Notes: generated by a model from the sequence alone, not told the origin. A stretch of 64,000 nucleotides of DNA from Plantibacter elymi (nom. nud.) (GCF_900177795.1 NZ_FXWJ01000002.1:558001-622000); one strand, 5' to 3'. Shown: positions 38,497 through 46,307, counted from the first letter of the stretch. Program-made: numbers and translations.

Positions 38497-38511
38497 CTGA
38501 AATTTCAGGTT
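38497..38511 (-). promoter_or_regulatory. Possible promoter and operator of the permease gene
   Basis: A perfect 12-base palindrome CTGAAATTTCAG (38497-38508) stands out in GC-rich surroundings. On the minus strand it directly abuts a TAACCT -10-like box (38506-38511). A repressor bound there would block transcription of the permease gene. A further small inverted repeat CCACC/GGTGG lies at 38477-38490. Confidence 0.35.
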
Positions 38512-38556
38512 ATGGCATGCCCACGACTTGCACCAGTCCGGAAGCGGTCGGCGGCT

Positions 38557-39081
38557 CTACCAGTCGATCACGCGGGTGACCCCGACGAGGCATCGACCGG
38601 TGTCGAGCTGTGACACCACCGACGAGTGGTACCCCGTCGCCGGCCCGTTCTGCCCGAGGATGCACTGCCCTTGCCACCGGATGGCGAACTGGATCGAGTC
38701 GGCCGGCTCGCCGATGCTCGTCGTGTCCGAGGAGACCTCCATCTCCGCCTTCGGGAAGCCGGCGGCGACGAGACCGTCGATGATCGCCTGGCCGCCTGCG
38801 GCGGGGTTCGCGGCGAGCGTCGCGGCATTGACGGCGTCGAAGAACGGCAGGTTGTCCGTGGCGGTGCCCTCGGGGAGCAGCACCGGCGCCGCCGGAGCGG
38901 TCTCCGTGGCGGTCGGCGTCTGGCTCGGCGTGGCCGTCGGCTCGGGAGCGGTCTGGGTGCAACCGGTCACAACGATGCCGAGCAGGCCGAGCACCACGCC
39001 GGCCCGGACGCCGGCGATCGACGAGCGGCGACGGATCGAGGTGACGGCTGAGACGGGGCGGTCGCGGAGGCTCTTCTGCAC
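38557..39081 (-). CDS. Secreted lipoprotein of unknown function
   Basis: A 174-residue protein with a basic N-terminus, a hydrophobic segment (AGVVLGLLGIVVTGC) and a lipobox VVTGC, so it should be lipid-anchored outside the membrane. A Thr/Pro-rich linker (TAPEPTATPSQTPTATETAP) leads to a domain of about 110 residues with two Cys (GQCIL, GRCLVG) likely forming a disulfide. It resembles the small 'DUF6993-like' actinobacterial lipoproteins, but I am unsure. The GTG start is supported by TAGACT 7 bases upstream (leaderless). Confidence 0.82.
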   Translation of the reverse strand: MQKSLRDRPVSAVTSIRRRSSIAGVRAGVVLGLLGIVVTGCTQTAPEPTATPSQTPTATETAPAAPVLLPEGTATDNLPFFDAVNAATLAANPAAGGQAIIDGLVAAGFPKAEMEVSSDTTSIGEPADSIQFAIRWQGQCILGQNGPATGYHSSVVSQLDTGRCLVGVTRVIDW

Positions 39082-39103
39082 GCCGAGCAGTCTACGCGGC
39101 GCG

Positions 39104-39556
39104 TCAGAACGGCGTGTCCTGCGGCGGTGCCGACGCCCATTCCCCGGTTCCGGAACCGGTCGACTCGGATGCGGCGGGCGCCGGGTTCGCCCCCGCTCCG
39201 ATCGGCGACTCACCGGACCCCTTCGGTTGCCAGCCGATGTCGGGCCCGATGTGATCGGCTTCGATGTCGACCGACGTCCCTCGTCGCTCACCCTGCTCCC
39301 AATCGCGGATCCGCAACCGACCGAGCACGATGACGCGCTGTCCTTTGACGAGCGATGTCGCGGAGGCGGTCGCCAATCCGCGGAAGGCGCTCACCGTGTA
39401 CCAGTTCGTCTCCTGCGCGACCCAGGAACCCTGCTTCTGGTCGTACCGACGTTGCTGCGACGCCAGGCGGAAACTGGTGATGTCCAGCCCGGACGTCGTG
39501 CGATGGTGCTTGGGGTCTGTCGCGACATGTCCGCAGACGGTGATCTGGTCGTTCAT
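39104..39556 (-). CDS. ssb: Single-stranded DNA-binding protein (probable second SSB)
   Basis: A 150-residue OB-fold protein. The N-terminal domain is MNDQITVCGHVATDPKHHRT and continues with the SSB pattern NWYTVSAFRGLATASATSLV, KGQRVIVLGRLRIRDWE. The Gly/Pro-rich linker ends in PPQDTPF instead of the strongly acidic DDDIPF of canonical SSB. It is not next to rpsF/rpsR, where the main actinobacterial ssb normally lies, so this is likely a paralogue. CAGGAGAGGAA precedes the ATG. The 282 bases before it show no further gene. Confidence 0.88.
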   Translation of the reverse strand: MNDQITVCGHVATDPKHHRTTSGLDITSFRLASQQRRYDQKQGSWVAQETNWYTVSAFRGLATASATSLVKGQRVIVLGRLRIRDWEQGERRGTSVDIEADHIGPDIGWQPKGSGESPIGAGANPAPAASESTGSGTGEWASAPPQDTPF

Positions 39557-39838
39557 GGGTTCCTCTCCTGTCGGTCCGACGATCCTGGCGGTGGATCGCG
39601 GAAGCGTCCGGGGCGGGTCCGTGCCGATCGCCACCCCGGACGCGCTGCCAGCCTCACCGATCCCGGAGGCCCCGTGTCGAGCCGGTCGGCCCTCGTCGAT
39701 GTCCACAACCGCGCACTTCGCTGTGGAGGACCCTCGCTCCGCTCCGACCAGGGCCGATGTCGGTGGCCCCGCATACGCTGACGAGTACCAGCCGGCAGTC
39801 CCAGTCCGGCATCGCCCCACCAGCGCACGAGGAGTCCC

Positions 39839-40039
39839 ATGCCCAACGCCCTGAGCATCCGTCCCGGCTACTGGCGCGTCACGACCCCCGACGGCCGCGT
39901 GCTCGGCAACATCGAGGCCGTCGGAGCGGACGGCGTTCCGGAGTACCGGGCCAACCGGTTCCGGCCGGCCGTCCTCGGGTATGCCCCTCTGGGCAGCTTC
40001 AGCGATCTCGCGGTCGCCATCGACGCCTTCCGCAACTGA
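39839..40039 (+). CDS. Small protein of unknown function
   Basis: A 66-residue protein (IRPGYWRVTTPDGRVLGNIEA) that looks like a small beta-rich domain with a C-terminal helix. No family is recognised. GAGGAG lies 4-5 bases before the ATG and a TACGCT box at 39774-39779 could be the promoter, supporting a real gene. It precedes a membrane-protein gene on the same strand that has its own promoter. Confidence 0.65.
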   Translation: MPNALSIRPGYWRVTTPDGRVLGNIEAVGADGVPEYRANRFRPAVLGYAPLGSFSDLAVAIDAFRN

Positions 40040-40118
40040 GTGACGACCCTCCCGCCGTTCCCGTCGAACCCGGTGCGTCGCCCGAGTTCACGCCCGAACG
40101 AGGGGTAGTCTGCGGCCC

Positions 40119-40835
40119 ATGCAGTGGTGGAATGACTTCGTAGAGTGGGTGACCTCAGCTGAGGTCCGCCCCATGCTGTTCGCTGCGGCCCTCTTCATCG
40201 TGGCCGTCGTGGTTTCCTCTCTCGTCGCCGCCGGCGCAAGCCGTCGTGCGCTGCGAGCCATCGTGGACCAGCGCGATCGAGAGCAGAAGAACGTCGCGAT
40301 CCTGGCGCTCGTCGATGCCGCCACCGAGGCCAGCGTCTGGAACTCGCTCACCCCCCAGGAGCAGGTGCTCAGCGATCGGGCCGTCGCCCAGGCCGACACG
40401 CTCGTGCGACTGAGCCCGATCAAGGGTGCGGCCGTCGCTGCGGACTGGGCGAACCACCAGCTCCACGAGATGAAGCGCAACTCCGCCACGTTCGGGTACG
40501 AGTTGGACCCGGTCGTCGAGGAGTTCCGCGACCGCCTCGTCGAGTGGTCGAAGAAGCCGGCACGCGCTCGCAAGGACTTCGAGGGCGACCTCCGTCGCTG
40601 GCGCGCGGAGTCCACGGGATCGGAACAGGCGCTCGTCGCAGAGCAGGAGTCCTGGGTCGCCAAGCAGCACCACGAGCAGTACGCCGAGGTGAAGCCCGCG
40701 TCCACCGCGCCGGCATCACGGCCCGGCGACATCACCCGCTCGACGGGTGGCACGATCAACACCAGCACGACGCAGCGCATCATCGACGACGTCGCGGTCC
40801 TGGAAGCCGAACGCAAGCAGTCCAGCGTCAGCTGA
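40119..40835 (+). CDS. Single-pass membrane protein of unknown function
   Basis: A 238-residue protein with one hydrophobic helix near residues 18-40 (MLFAAALFIVAVVVSSLVAA), then a long, charged, helical cytoplasmic part (EEFRDRLVEWSKKPARARKD) and a Thr/Ser-rich end. No known domain is recognised. The start is firmly placed by TAGTCT 7 bases before the ATG, a leaderless arrangement. A terminator follows. Confidence 0.75.
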   Translation: MQWWNDFVEWVTSAEVRPMLFAAALFIVAVVVSSLVAAGASRRALRAIVDQRDREQKNVAILALVDAATEASVWNSLTPQEQVLSDRAVAQADTLVRLSPIKGAAVAADWANHQLHEMKRNSATFGYELDPVVEEFRDRLVEWSKKPARARKDFEGDLRRWRAESTGSEQALVAEQESWVAKQHHEQYAEVKPASTAPASRPGDITRSTGGTINTSTTQRIIDDVAVLEAERKQSSVS

Positions 40836-40850
40836 CCACCGAGACTGACA

Positions 40851-40884
40851 GACGGCGGCCCGATCATCCGATCGGGCCGCCGTC
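40851..40884. terminator. Bidirectional terminator between the membrane protein gene and nadE
   Basis: Perfect 14-bp stem GACGGCGGCCCGAT / ATCGGGCCGCCGTC with a 6-base loop between two convergent genes, followed by TTCG on the plus strand. Confidence 0.8.
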
Positions 40885-40904
40885 TTCGTGTCAGGGGTGC
40901 GTTG

Positions 40905-41726
40905 TCAGCGCCACCAGGTGTCGAACTTGCTGACCGGGACCTGTCGCTTGTGCTCCGTCGCCGCGTACCGGGCCTCGATCGCTTCAGCGGCCACCGGATC
41001 GATCTCGCTCCCCTCGAGGAAGTCGTCGATCTGCTGGTAGCTGAGCCCGAGGTTCTCCTCATCGGTCTGGCCGGGAGTGCCGTCGAGGAGATCGGCGGTC
41101 GGCGCCTTCAGGTACAGACGTTCCGGAGCATCGAGCGACTCCAGGAGCGCCCGCCCTTGACGCTTCGTCAGGCCGCTGAGCGGGAGCACGTCGGCCCCGC
41201 CGTCGCCGAACTTCGTGAAGAACCCGGTGACCGCCTCGGCCGCGTGGTCCGTCCCGACGACCAGGAGCCCCTGCTGACCGGCGATCGCGTATTGCGCGAC
41301 CATCCGTGCCCGCGCCTTCGCGTTGCCCTTGACGAAGTCGCTGAGGGGTTCACCGGTCGCATCCGCGTACTCGGCTTCGAACCCGTCGACCGCACGTTGG
41401 ATGTTGAACACGACGGAGTCGTCCGGGCGGATGAACGACAGCGCCAACTGGGCGTCGTCCTCGTCGTGCTGCACCGCGTACGGCAGACGGACGGCGACGA
41501 ACCGGGCCTCCCCACCCTCGGCTCGGACCTCTTCCGCCGCGAGCTGGCACAGGCGCCCGGCGAGCGACGAGTCCTGTCCCCCGCTGATCCCGAGCACGAA
41601 CCCCTTCGTGTGCGTCGCCCGCAGGTACGACTTCAGGAAGTCGATCCGGGAACGGACCTCGGCCGCCGGGTCGATCGTGGGGCTGACATGGAGTTCCGCA
41701 ATGATGCGGGCCTGGATCTCGCGCAT
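40905..41726 (-). CDS. nadE: NH3-dependent NAD(+) synthetase
   Basis: Last step of NAD synthesis: amidation of deamido-NAD with ATP and ammonia. The 273-residue form lacks the N-terminal glutaminase domain, so it uses free ammonia. The ATP-pyrophosphatase loop SGGQDSS is at residues 48-54, and the later motifs [23 protein letters not shown] and [20 protein letters not shown] are typical of E. coli-type NadE. The leaderless start is TAGCCT 6 bases before the ATG. Confidence 0.97.
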   Translation of the reverse strand: MREIQARIIAELHVSPTIDPAAEVRSRIDFLKSYLRATHTKGFVLGISGGQDSSLAGRLCQLAAEEVRAEGGEARFVAVRLPYAVQHDEDDAQLALSFIRPDDSVVFNIQRAVDGFEAEYADATGEPLSDFVKGNAKARARMVAQYAIAGQQGLLVVGTDHAAEAVTGFFTKFGDGGADVLPLSGLTKRQGRALLESLDAPERLYLKAPTADLLDGTPGQTDEENLGLSYQQIDDFLEGSEIDPVAAEAIEARYAATEHKRQVPVSKFDTWWR

Positions 41727-41817
41727 GTCCCCAGGCTACTCGCTCACCGGAGGCGCACCCGGAACTCCGAGGCACTCGCAACACACCGGAAACACGGCTC
41801 GGTGGGCGAGGCGGGTC

Positions 41818-42168
41818 TCAGGCCCAGCCGAGCTCGTGCAGTCGCTCGTCGTCAATGCCGTAGAAGTGCGCGATCTCGTGGACCAGGGTGGTGTGGATCT
41901 CGTCGGCGAGCTCGTCGAGGGTCTCGCACGCCGCCAGATGCGGCTCGCGGTAGACGATGATCCGGTCGGGCATCTCGCCGAAGCCGTAGCGGTCGCGCTC
42001 CGTCAGGGCGACGCCGTCGTACAGCCCGAGCGTGTCGAGCGTGCCGTTCTCAGGGCGGTCCTCGACGACGAAGACGACGTTGTCGAGACCGTCGACCATC
42101 TCGTCGGGCAAGCGGTCGAGTTCGTCCACCACGAGGGCTTCGAACGCCTCGGTGTCCAGCTCCAACAT
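41818..42168 (-). CDS. Minimal zinc metallopeptidase family protein
   Basis: A 116-residue acidic protein with HEIAH at residues 97-101 (TTLVHEIAHFYGIDDERLHELG), the minimal gluzincin-like 'metallopeptidase family' common in actinobacteria and proteobacteria. The physiological substrate is unknown. The short ATG (42168) has GGGGAG upstream. The longer open frame would run into the tRNA-His gene. Confidence 0.85.
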   Translation of the reverse strand: MLELDTEAFEALVVDELDRLPDEMVDGLDNVVFVVEDRPENGTLDTLGLYDGVALTERDRYGFGEMPDRIIVYREPHLAACETLDELADEIHTTLVHEIAHFYGIDDERLHELGWA

Positions 42169-42186
42169 GCCCGCTCCCCGGATACG

Positions 42187-42217
42187 ACAGAAGCCGGAGG
42201 GATCCTCCGGCTTCTGT
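42187..42217 (-). terminator. Terminator of tRNA-His
   Basis: Perfect 14-bp stem ACAGAAGCCGGAGG / CCTCCGGCTTCTGT with a 3-base loop, 7 bases after the encoded CCA of tRNA-His. Confidence 0.8.
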
Positions 42218-42223
42218 ACGACA

Positions 42224-42300
42224 TGGGGTGAGTAACGGGGCTTGAACCCGCGACCTCCTGGACCACAACCAGGCGCTCTGCCAACTGAGCTATACCCACC
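42224..42300 (-). tRNA. tRNA-His (anticodon GTG) with encoded CCA
   Basis: The cloverleaf has anticodon loop TTGTGGT in stem CTGG/CCAG. The acceptor GTGGGTA pairs with TACTCAC (one G-U). The extra G at the 5' end (42300) faces discriminator C, the identity element of tRNA-His. Unlike the other three tRNAs here, CCA is encoded (42224-42226). Confidence 0.97.
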
Positions 42301-42349
42301 ATGCGACCTGCTCCGCGGAGACCGCGTCACAAGCGACTGGATGAGTCTA

Positions 42350-42970
42350 TTACATGTTTGGGGCGTACCGTGACACGACCGCTTCCGAAACCTGCTTCGC
42401 GTCGTCGGAGGACGGGCCGGGGAGGTCGACGAACAACGCTCCGCGGTAGTAGGCGAGCTCACGGATCGACTCGAGGATGTCCGCCAGCGCGCGGTGTCCG
42501 CCGTGCTTCGACGGGGCGTTGAAGTAGACCCGCGGGTACCACCGACGGGCCAGTTCCTTGATGGAGGAGACGTCGACGTTGCGGTAGTGCAGGTGGGCGT
42601 CGAGCCGCGGCATGTACCGCGCGAGGAATCCGCGGTCGGTCCCGATGGTGTTCCCGGCCAGCGGCGCCTTCGACTCGTCGGGGACGAAGCGCTGGATGTA
42701 CTCGATGACCTGGAACTCGGCGTCCGCGACGCTCACGCCGGTCGGGATCTCCTCGAGCAGCCCCGACGTGCGGTGCATGTTCGTCACGAACTCACCCATG
42801 TTGTCGAGTGCCGACTGGTCGGGCTTGATCACGACGGAGTAACCCGGGTCGAGGATGTTCAGTTCGAAGTCGGTGATCACGACGGCGATCTCGACGAGTT
42901 CGTCGACCTCCAGCTCGAGTCCGGTCATCTCGCAGTCGATCCAGACCAGACGGTCCCCAGCTGTGCTCAT
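42350..42970 (-). CDS. orn: Oligoribonuclease
   Basis: 3'-5' exoribonuclease that clears di- to pentanucleotides at the end of mRNA decay (and pGpG). This 206-residue DEDDh protein has Asp12/Glu14 (WIDCEMTGLE), a middle Asp (NTIGTDRGFLARYMP) and the late His/Asp (HRALADILESI). A TAGACT -10 box lies 6 bases before the ATG (leaderless) and is divergent from the identical box serving the neighbouring gene. Confidence 0.96.
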   Translation of the reverse strand: MSTAGDRLVWIDCEMTGLELEVDELVEIAVVITDFELNILDPGYSVVIKPDQSALDNMGEFVTNMHRTSGLLEEIPTGVSVADAEFQVIEYIQRFVPDESKAPLAGNTIGTDRGFLARYMPRLDAHLHYRNVDVSSIKELARRWYPRVYFNAPSKHGGHRALADILESIRELAYYRGALFVDLPGPSSDDAKQVSEAVVSRYAPNM

Positions 42971-42976
42971 GGGTCG

Positions 42977-43016
42977 AGTCTACTCAGCACGACCGACGCC
43001 GCCGGTTCCGTAGACT
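42977..43016. promoter_or_regulatory. Divergent leaderless promoters of orn and the SCO4848-like gene
   Basis: Two TAGACT -10 boxes, at 42977-42982 (minus) and 43011-43016 (plus), form part of a perfect inverted repeat TCGAGTCTA / TAGACTCGA separated by 28 bases. Each lies exactly 6 bases before a start codon. Confidence 0.55.
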
Positions 43017-43022
43017 CGAGCG

Positions 43023-43247
43023 GTGATCATCGCCATCTCCGTCCTGCTGCTCGTCAACGGTGTCTACAACGTCGTCGTCTGGCCCCGCTTCCTCAAGCGG
43101 ATCGTCGCCGACCCGCGTGCCCGCGACGATCAGGGACGTGCGACGACGTTCCTGCGCGTACACGTCATCCTCATCAGCATCGCCCTCGTCCTCGCAGCCC
43201 TGTCGCTCGTCTTCGGTGTCCTCGGCCTCCTCGGCGTCGGCGCCTGA
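43023..43247 (+). CDS. Small membrane protein (SCO4848-like)
   Basis: A 74-residue protein with an N-terminal helix (ISVLLLVNGVYNVVVWPRFL) and a C-terminal helix (VILISIALVLAALSLVFGVL) joined by a basic loop, likely in the inner membrane. The pattern recalls the actinobacterial SCO4848 family, whose function is unknown to me. The GTG start is fixed by TAGACT 6 bases before it. Confidence 0.75.
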   Translation: MIIAISVLLLVNGVYNVVVWPRFLKRIVADPRARDDQGRATTFLRVHVILISIALVLAALSLVFGVLGLLGVGA

Positions 43248-43260
43248 GACACCGCTGCGG

Positions 43261-43266
43261 TATCCT
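43261..43266 (+). promoter_or_regulatory. Putative -10 box for tRNA-Arg
   Basis: TATCCT 11 bases before the tRNA 5' end, so the transcript would carry only a few extra bases. Confidence 0.45.
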
Positions 43267-43277
43267 GGACGACGCCC

Positions 43278-43350
43278 GCCTCCGTAGCTCAGGGGATAGA
43301 GCAGGAGCCTTCTAATCTCTTGGTCGCAGGTTCGAATCCTGCCGGGGGCA
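43278..43350 (+). tRNA. tRNA-Arg (anticodon TCT)
   Basis: A 73-base cloverleaf. The acceptor GCCTCCG pairs with CGGGGGC (one U-G) and has discriminator A. The anticodon loop is CTTCTAA and the T loop is TTCGAAT. CCA is not encoded. The 3' 47 bases are duplicated just downstream. Confidence 0.95.
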
Positions 43351-43366
43351 CACCACCCGACATCGC

Positions 43367-43413
43367 GGAGCCTTCTCATCTCTTGGTCGCAGGTTCGAAT
43401 CCTGCCGGGGGCA
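43367..43413 (+). repeat. Duplicated 3' half of tRNA-Arg
   Basis: The 47 bases GGAGCCTTCTCATC...CCGGGGGCA match 43304-43350 (anticodon stem to discriminator) at 46 of 47 positions; the one difference is A to C in the anticodon loop (43315 versus 43378). The D arm and 5' acceptor strand are missing, so it is not a working tRNA. It could be an attachment-site remnant of an integrated element or a small tandem duplication (copies separated by 16 bases). Confidence 0.85.
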
Positions 43414-43418
43414 CCACC

Positions 43419-43440
43419 CTTCGACAAGCTTCGGGGACCG
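43419..43440. repeat. Isolated REP-like element
   Basis: CTTCGACAAGCTTCGGGGACCG is a variant of the 21-base unit clustered near 17 kb and again lies beside a tRNA. Confidence 0.6.
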
Positions 43441-43459
43441 GGAAGCCGGACCTTGGGTT

Positions 43460-44032
43460 TCAAGAACGGAGCCAGGGGCTCCAGCGTTTCGCTTCGTCGC
43501 GCGCAAGGGTGTCGAGGACGAGGGATGAGACCTGGTCCGCGGCGCCGGTCGCCTCGATTCGGAGAGCGGCGTCGAGGTCGGGCCGCTCCCGCTCGATGAA
43601 CGCATCCTCCTGGAGGGTCCATCCCGCGAGCCAGTCGACACCGTCACCGCGCCCGATGAGGCGGTCGGTGCGCTGCACCACCGGCGCGTCGAGCCACAGC
43701 ACCGTATCGGCGAGCACCCGCGAGGATCGCGACGACGACCCGCAACCCTCGACGATGAGTGGACGGTCGCTCGGCACGAGGTGCGCCTCCGCGCGGTCGG
43801 ACCGTTCCCAGTCCCAGCGCCGCCACTCCCCCGCGCGCCGCTCGGAGAACGGCTTCAGGATCCACTCGACGAGGAGTCGAGCACCCTCGTCGAGCCCCTC
43901 CCACCCCGGATACAGGTCGTCCATGTGGACGACCGTGCTGGCCGTCAACGCGGACGCCACCGAGGAGGCGAGCGTCGTCTTCCCGGTGCCCGACCGACCG
44001 TCGATGAGCAGGACCGGCGGAACCGCGCTCAC
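43460..44032 (-). CDS. P-loop kinase (uridine kinase-like) in the thiamine transporter operon
   Basis: A 190-residue P-loop protein. Walker A GRSGTGKT is at residues 12-19. The substrate-side motif VVHMDDLYPGWEG resembles the uridine kinase / phosphoribulokinase family, and there is a lid Arg-rich region (TDRLIGRGDG). The GTG start overlaps the stop of ykoC (GTGA), so it is the last gene of the TPP-controlled operon. Its substrate is unknown. A nucleoside-like or thiamine-precursor substrate is an inference from context only. Confidence 0.82.
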   Translation of the reverse strand: MSAVPPVLLIDGRSGTGKTTLASSVASALTASTVVHMDDLYPGWEGLDEGARLLVEWILKPFSERRAGEWRRWDWERSDRAEAHLVPSDRPLIVEGCGSSSRSSRVLADTVLWLDAPVVQRTDRLIGRGDGVDWLAGWTLQEDAFIERERPDLDAALRIEATGAADQVSSLVLDTLARDEAKRWSPWLRS

Positions 44033-44829
44033 TGACCCACGACCCGGAACGTACCGGCGAGGACCGCCGTGGAGAGCGCGAGAGCCATGATCACGATCGT
44101 CACCAGCACAGCCAGGAGATCGGCCCGGCCCAGGCGGGACGGTCTGGCCCAGGTGCGTTCGATCGGTGCCCCGAACCCCCGCGCCTCCATCGCCGTCGCG
44201 AGTTTGCTCCCGCGGCGGATGGCGAACACCAGCAGGACGAACGCCATGGACGCGAACCGACGGACCACTCCCCGGTCCCCCAGCCCACGGGCACGACGGG
44301 CGAGCGCGAGACTGCGCCAGTCGTCGATGAAGAGTCCGAGCATCCGCGCTCCAGCGAGGATCCCGAGCACGAACCGCGACGGCAGCTTCGCGATCTGGGA
44401 CAGCCCGTCGGCCAGATCGGTCGGATCCACCCGCGCGAAGAGCAGGATCGTCGGGAGACCGAGCGCCAATACGCGGATCGTCACGGCGACCGCCAGCGCG
44501 ATCGAGTTGTCCGTCACCCTGACGAACCCGAGCGACAGGTACTCCGTCCCTCCCGGCTTCGCGTACAACAGCATGCTGATCCCGCCGACGGGCGCGAAGA
44601 CGAGCACCGGCAGTGCCCGCTTCAGCAACGCGGTGAACCGCAGGCCGGAGAGCGGGAACAGCATCACTTCGAGCAGCACCGCCGTGCTCGCACTCACCCA
44701 GTCGATCGTCAGCAGCAACGGGACGGACAGGATGAGGACGGCCAGCACCTTCGTCACCGGATTCACCCGGTCGAGTGGCGGTCGATGGTGCAACACCGTC
44801 GAGCGCTCCGCTGCAGTGACGCTCGTCAT
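44029..44829 (-). CDS. ykoC: ECF transporter T component (YkoC-like)
   Basis: Energy-coupling membrane subunit of 266 residues with about 5-6 helices and the two ATPase-contacting motifs of EcfT/CbiQ proteins (LALARRARGLG and ATAMEARGFG, the A-R-G signatures). It links the substrate-binding S subunit to the double ATPase. The start overlaps the ATPase stop (ATGA) and its stop overlaps the kinase start. Confidence 0.92.
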   Translation of the reverse strand: MTSVTAAERSTVLHHRPPLDRVNPVTKVLAVLILSVPLLLTIDWVSASTAVLLEVMLFPLSGLRFTALLKRALPVLVFAPVGGISMLLYAKPGGTEYLSLGFVRVTDNSIALAVAVTIRVLALGLPTILLFARVDPTDLADGLSQIAKLPSRFVLGILAGARMLGLFIDDWRSLALARRARGLGDRGVVRRFASMAFVLLVFAIRRGSKLATAMEARGFGAPIERTWARPSRLGRADLLAVLVTIVIMALALSTAVLAGTFRVVGQ

Positions 44830-46307
44830 GCGGCCCGCCTCCCGAGCTCCAGCGGTTCGAGGAGGATGTGATGGTCGCCCAGATGTTCGACGACCCCCGC
44901 GTCATGCGTGACGGAGACGATCGTCGCGCCGCGCTCGAGCTCCTGCTGCAGCAGGCGGACGAGTGACAACCATGTGCGTCGATCCTGCCCGAACGTCGGT
45001 TCGTCGAGGACCATGACCGCCGGTCGGGCCGCGAGGACGGTCGCCACCGACAACCGGCGCTTCTGACCGCCCGAGAGACTGAACGGGTTCGCTTCGGCCA
45101 GACGCCCCAGTCCGAGCGCCTCGAGGATCTCGGAGACCCGCTCGTCGATGGCGGTCCGGGGCCAGCGGAGCGCCTGCAGGCCGACGCCGAGCTCGTTCCG
45201 CACGGTCGACGAGACGAACTGGTGCTCGGGATCCTGGAAGACCGTCCCGATGCGCGTGAGCAACTCGGTGGACTTCCAGCGGATCGGCCGGGACCCCAGC
45301 CTGCCGGCGAGCTGCGGAGCGGCGGTCACCGTCCCCGCGATCTCCGGCAGCAGTCCCGCCAGCGTGAGCGCGAGCGTGGACTTCCCCGCGCCGTTGGGGC
45401 CGACGATGACGGTCGCCGCGCCCTCGGGCACCGCGAGGCGCAGGTGCTCCTGCACCGGCTGGGCGCGCGTCCGACCGATCGCCAGGTCGTCGGTCGTGAT
45501 GACCGCCGCTGATGGACCGGACACCTGACGAGGGGCCAACCCCAGCGGGATGCCGGGCACCCAGACGCCCGCGTCGGCCAGGCGCTGCCCGACGTCGTCG
45601 AGGACGAGGTCGGGTGGCCCGTCGGCGAGGACACCGCCGTCGGCGTCGAGCACGACGACCCTGGTCATCAGCTCACGCCAGACCTCGACGCGGTGTTCGA
45701 TGACGACCAGGGTGGACGAACCGTCATCGACCAGCCGAGCGACGGCGTCTCGCACCTCGGCCACCCCGGCCGGGTCGAGGTTCGCGGTCGGTTCGTCGAG
45801 CAGGAGGAGCGAGGGGTGCATGGCGAGCACCCCGGCGAGGGCCAGCCGCTGTTTCTGACCGCCGGACAGCGCCGAGGTCGAGTGGTCCAGCGGCAGGTCC
45901 AGTCCGACGGCCTCCAGTGAGGCGTCCACGCGGCGCCAGATCTCCTCGCGCTCGACGCCGAGGTTCTCGCAGCCGAAGGCGACGTCGTCACCGACCTTGG
46001 ACAGGATCACCTGCGAGTCGGGATCCTGCAGCACGAGCCCGATGCGACCCCTCGCCCGTTCAGGCGGAACGCCGTCCACGAGGAGCGAGCCGTTGGACTC
46101 CCCCTCGTCCGCGCCGCCGAGGACGCCGGCCAGTGCGTGGATCAGCGTCGACTTGCCGGCACCGGACGCCCCCAGGAGGAGGACCCGTTCGCCCGGTTCG
46201 ATCACGAGGTCGAGGTCGCGCACCGCCCAGGCCTTCCGACCGGCATGACGCCACCCCCAGTCCCGCGCGACGACGCGCGCCGGACCGGTCGCAGCCGTTC
46301 CCGGCAC
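44826..46307 (-). CDS. ykoD: ECF transporter double ATPase (YkoD-like)
   Basis: A 493-residue protein with two ABC ATPase domains in one chain, as in B. subtilis YkoD. Domain 1 has Walker A GASGAGKS at 46-53 and signature LSGGQKQRLAL. Domain 2 has GPNGAGKS and LSGGQKRRLSV with Walker B VMVLDEPTFGQD. It powers the ykoE/ykoC importer. The GTG start is preceded by GAGG at 7 bases and lies 2 bases after the ykoE stop, inside one operon. Confidence 0.94.
   Translation of the reverse strand: MPGTAATGPARVVARDWGWRHAGRKAWAVRDLDLVIEPGERVLLLGASGAGKSTLIHALAGVLGGADEGESNGSLLVDGVPPERARGRIGLVLQDPDSQVILSKVGDDVAFGCENLGVEREEIWRRVDASLEAVGLDLPLDHSTSALSGGQKQRLALAGVLAMHPSLLLLDEPTANLDPAGVAEVRDAVARLVDDGSSTLVVIEHRVEVWRELMTRVVVLDADGGVLADGPPDLVLDDVGQRLADAGVWVPGIPLGLAPRQVSGPSAAVITTDDLAIGRTRAQPVQEHLRLAVPEGAATVIVGPNGAGKSTLALTLAGLLPEIAGTVTAAPQLAGRLGSRPIRWKSTELLTRIGTVFQDPEHQFVSSTVRNELGVGLQALRWPRTAIDERVSEILEALGLGRLAEANPFSLSGGQKRRLSVATVLAARPAVMVLDEPTFGQDRRTWLSLVRLLQQELERGATIVSVTHDAGVVEHLGDHHILLEPLELGRRAA

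Noticed and set aside
39557-39838. Upstream extension of the ssb frame to 39820
   Set aside because: The frame is open, but SSB homology starts at MNDQITV with a proper ribosome site; the extra residues have no SSB features.
43367-43413. Second tRNA-Arg gene
   Set aside because: Only the 3' half is present; the 5' acceptor strand and D arm are missing, so no cloverleaf can form.
43312-43647. Minus-strand frame containing [12 protein letters not shown] twice
   Set aside because: This peptide string is a well-known artefact of translating tRNA genes; here it comes from tRNA-Arg and its duplicated half.
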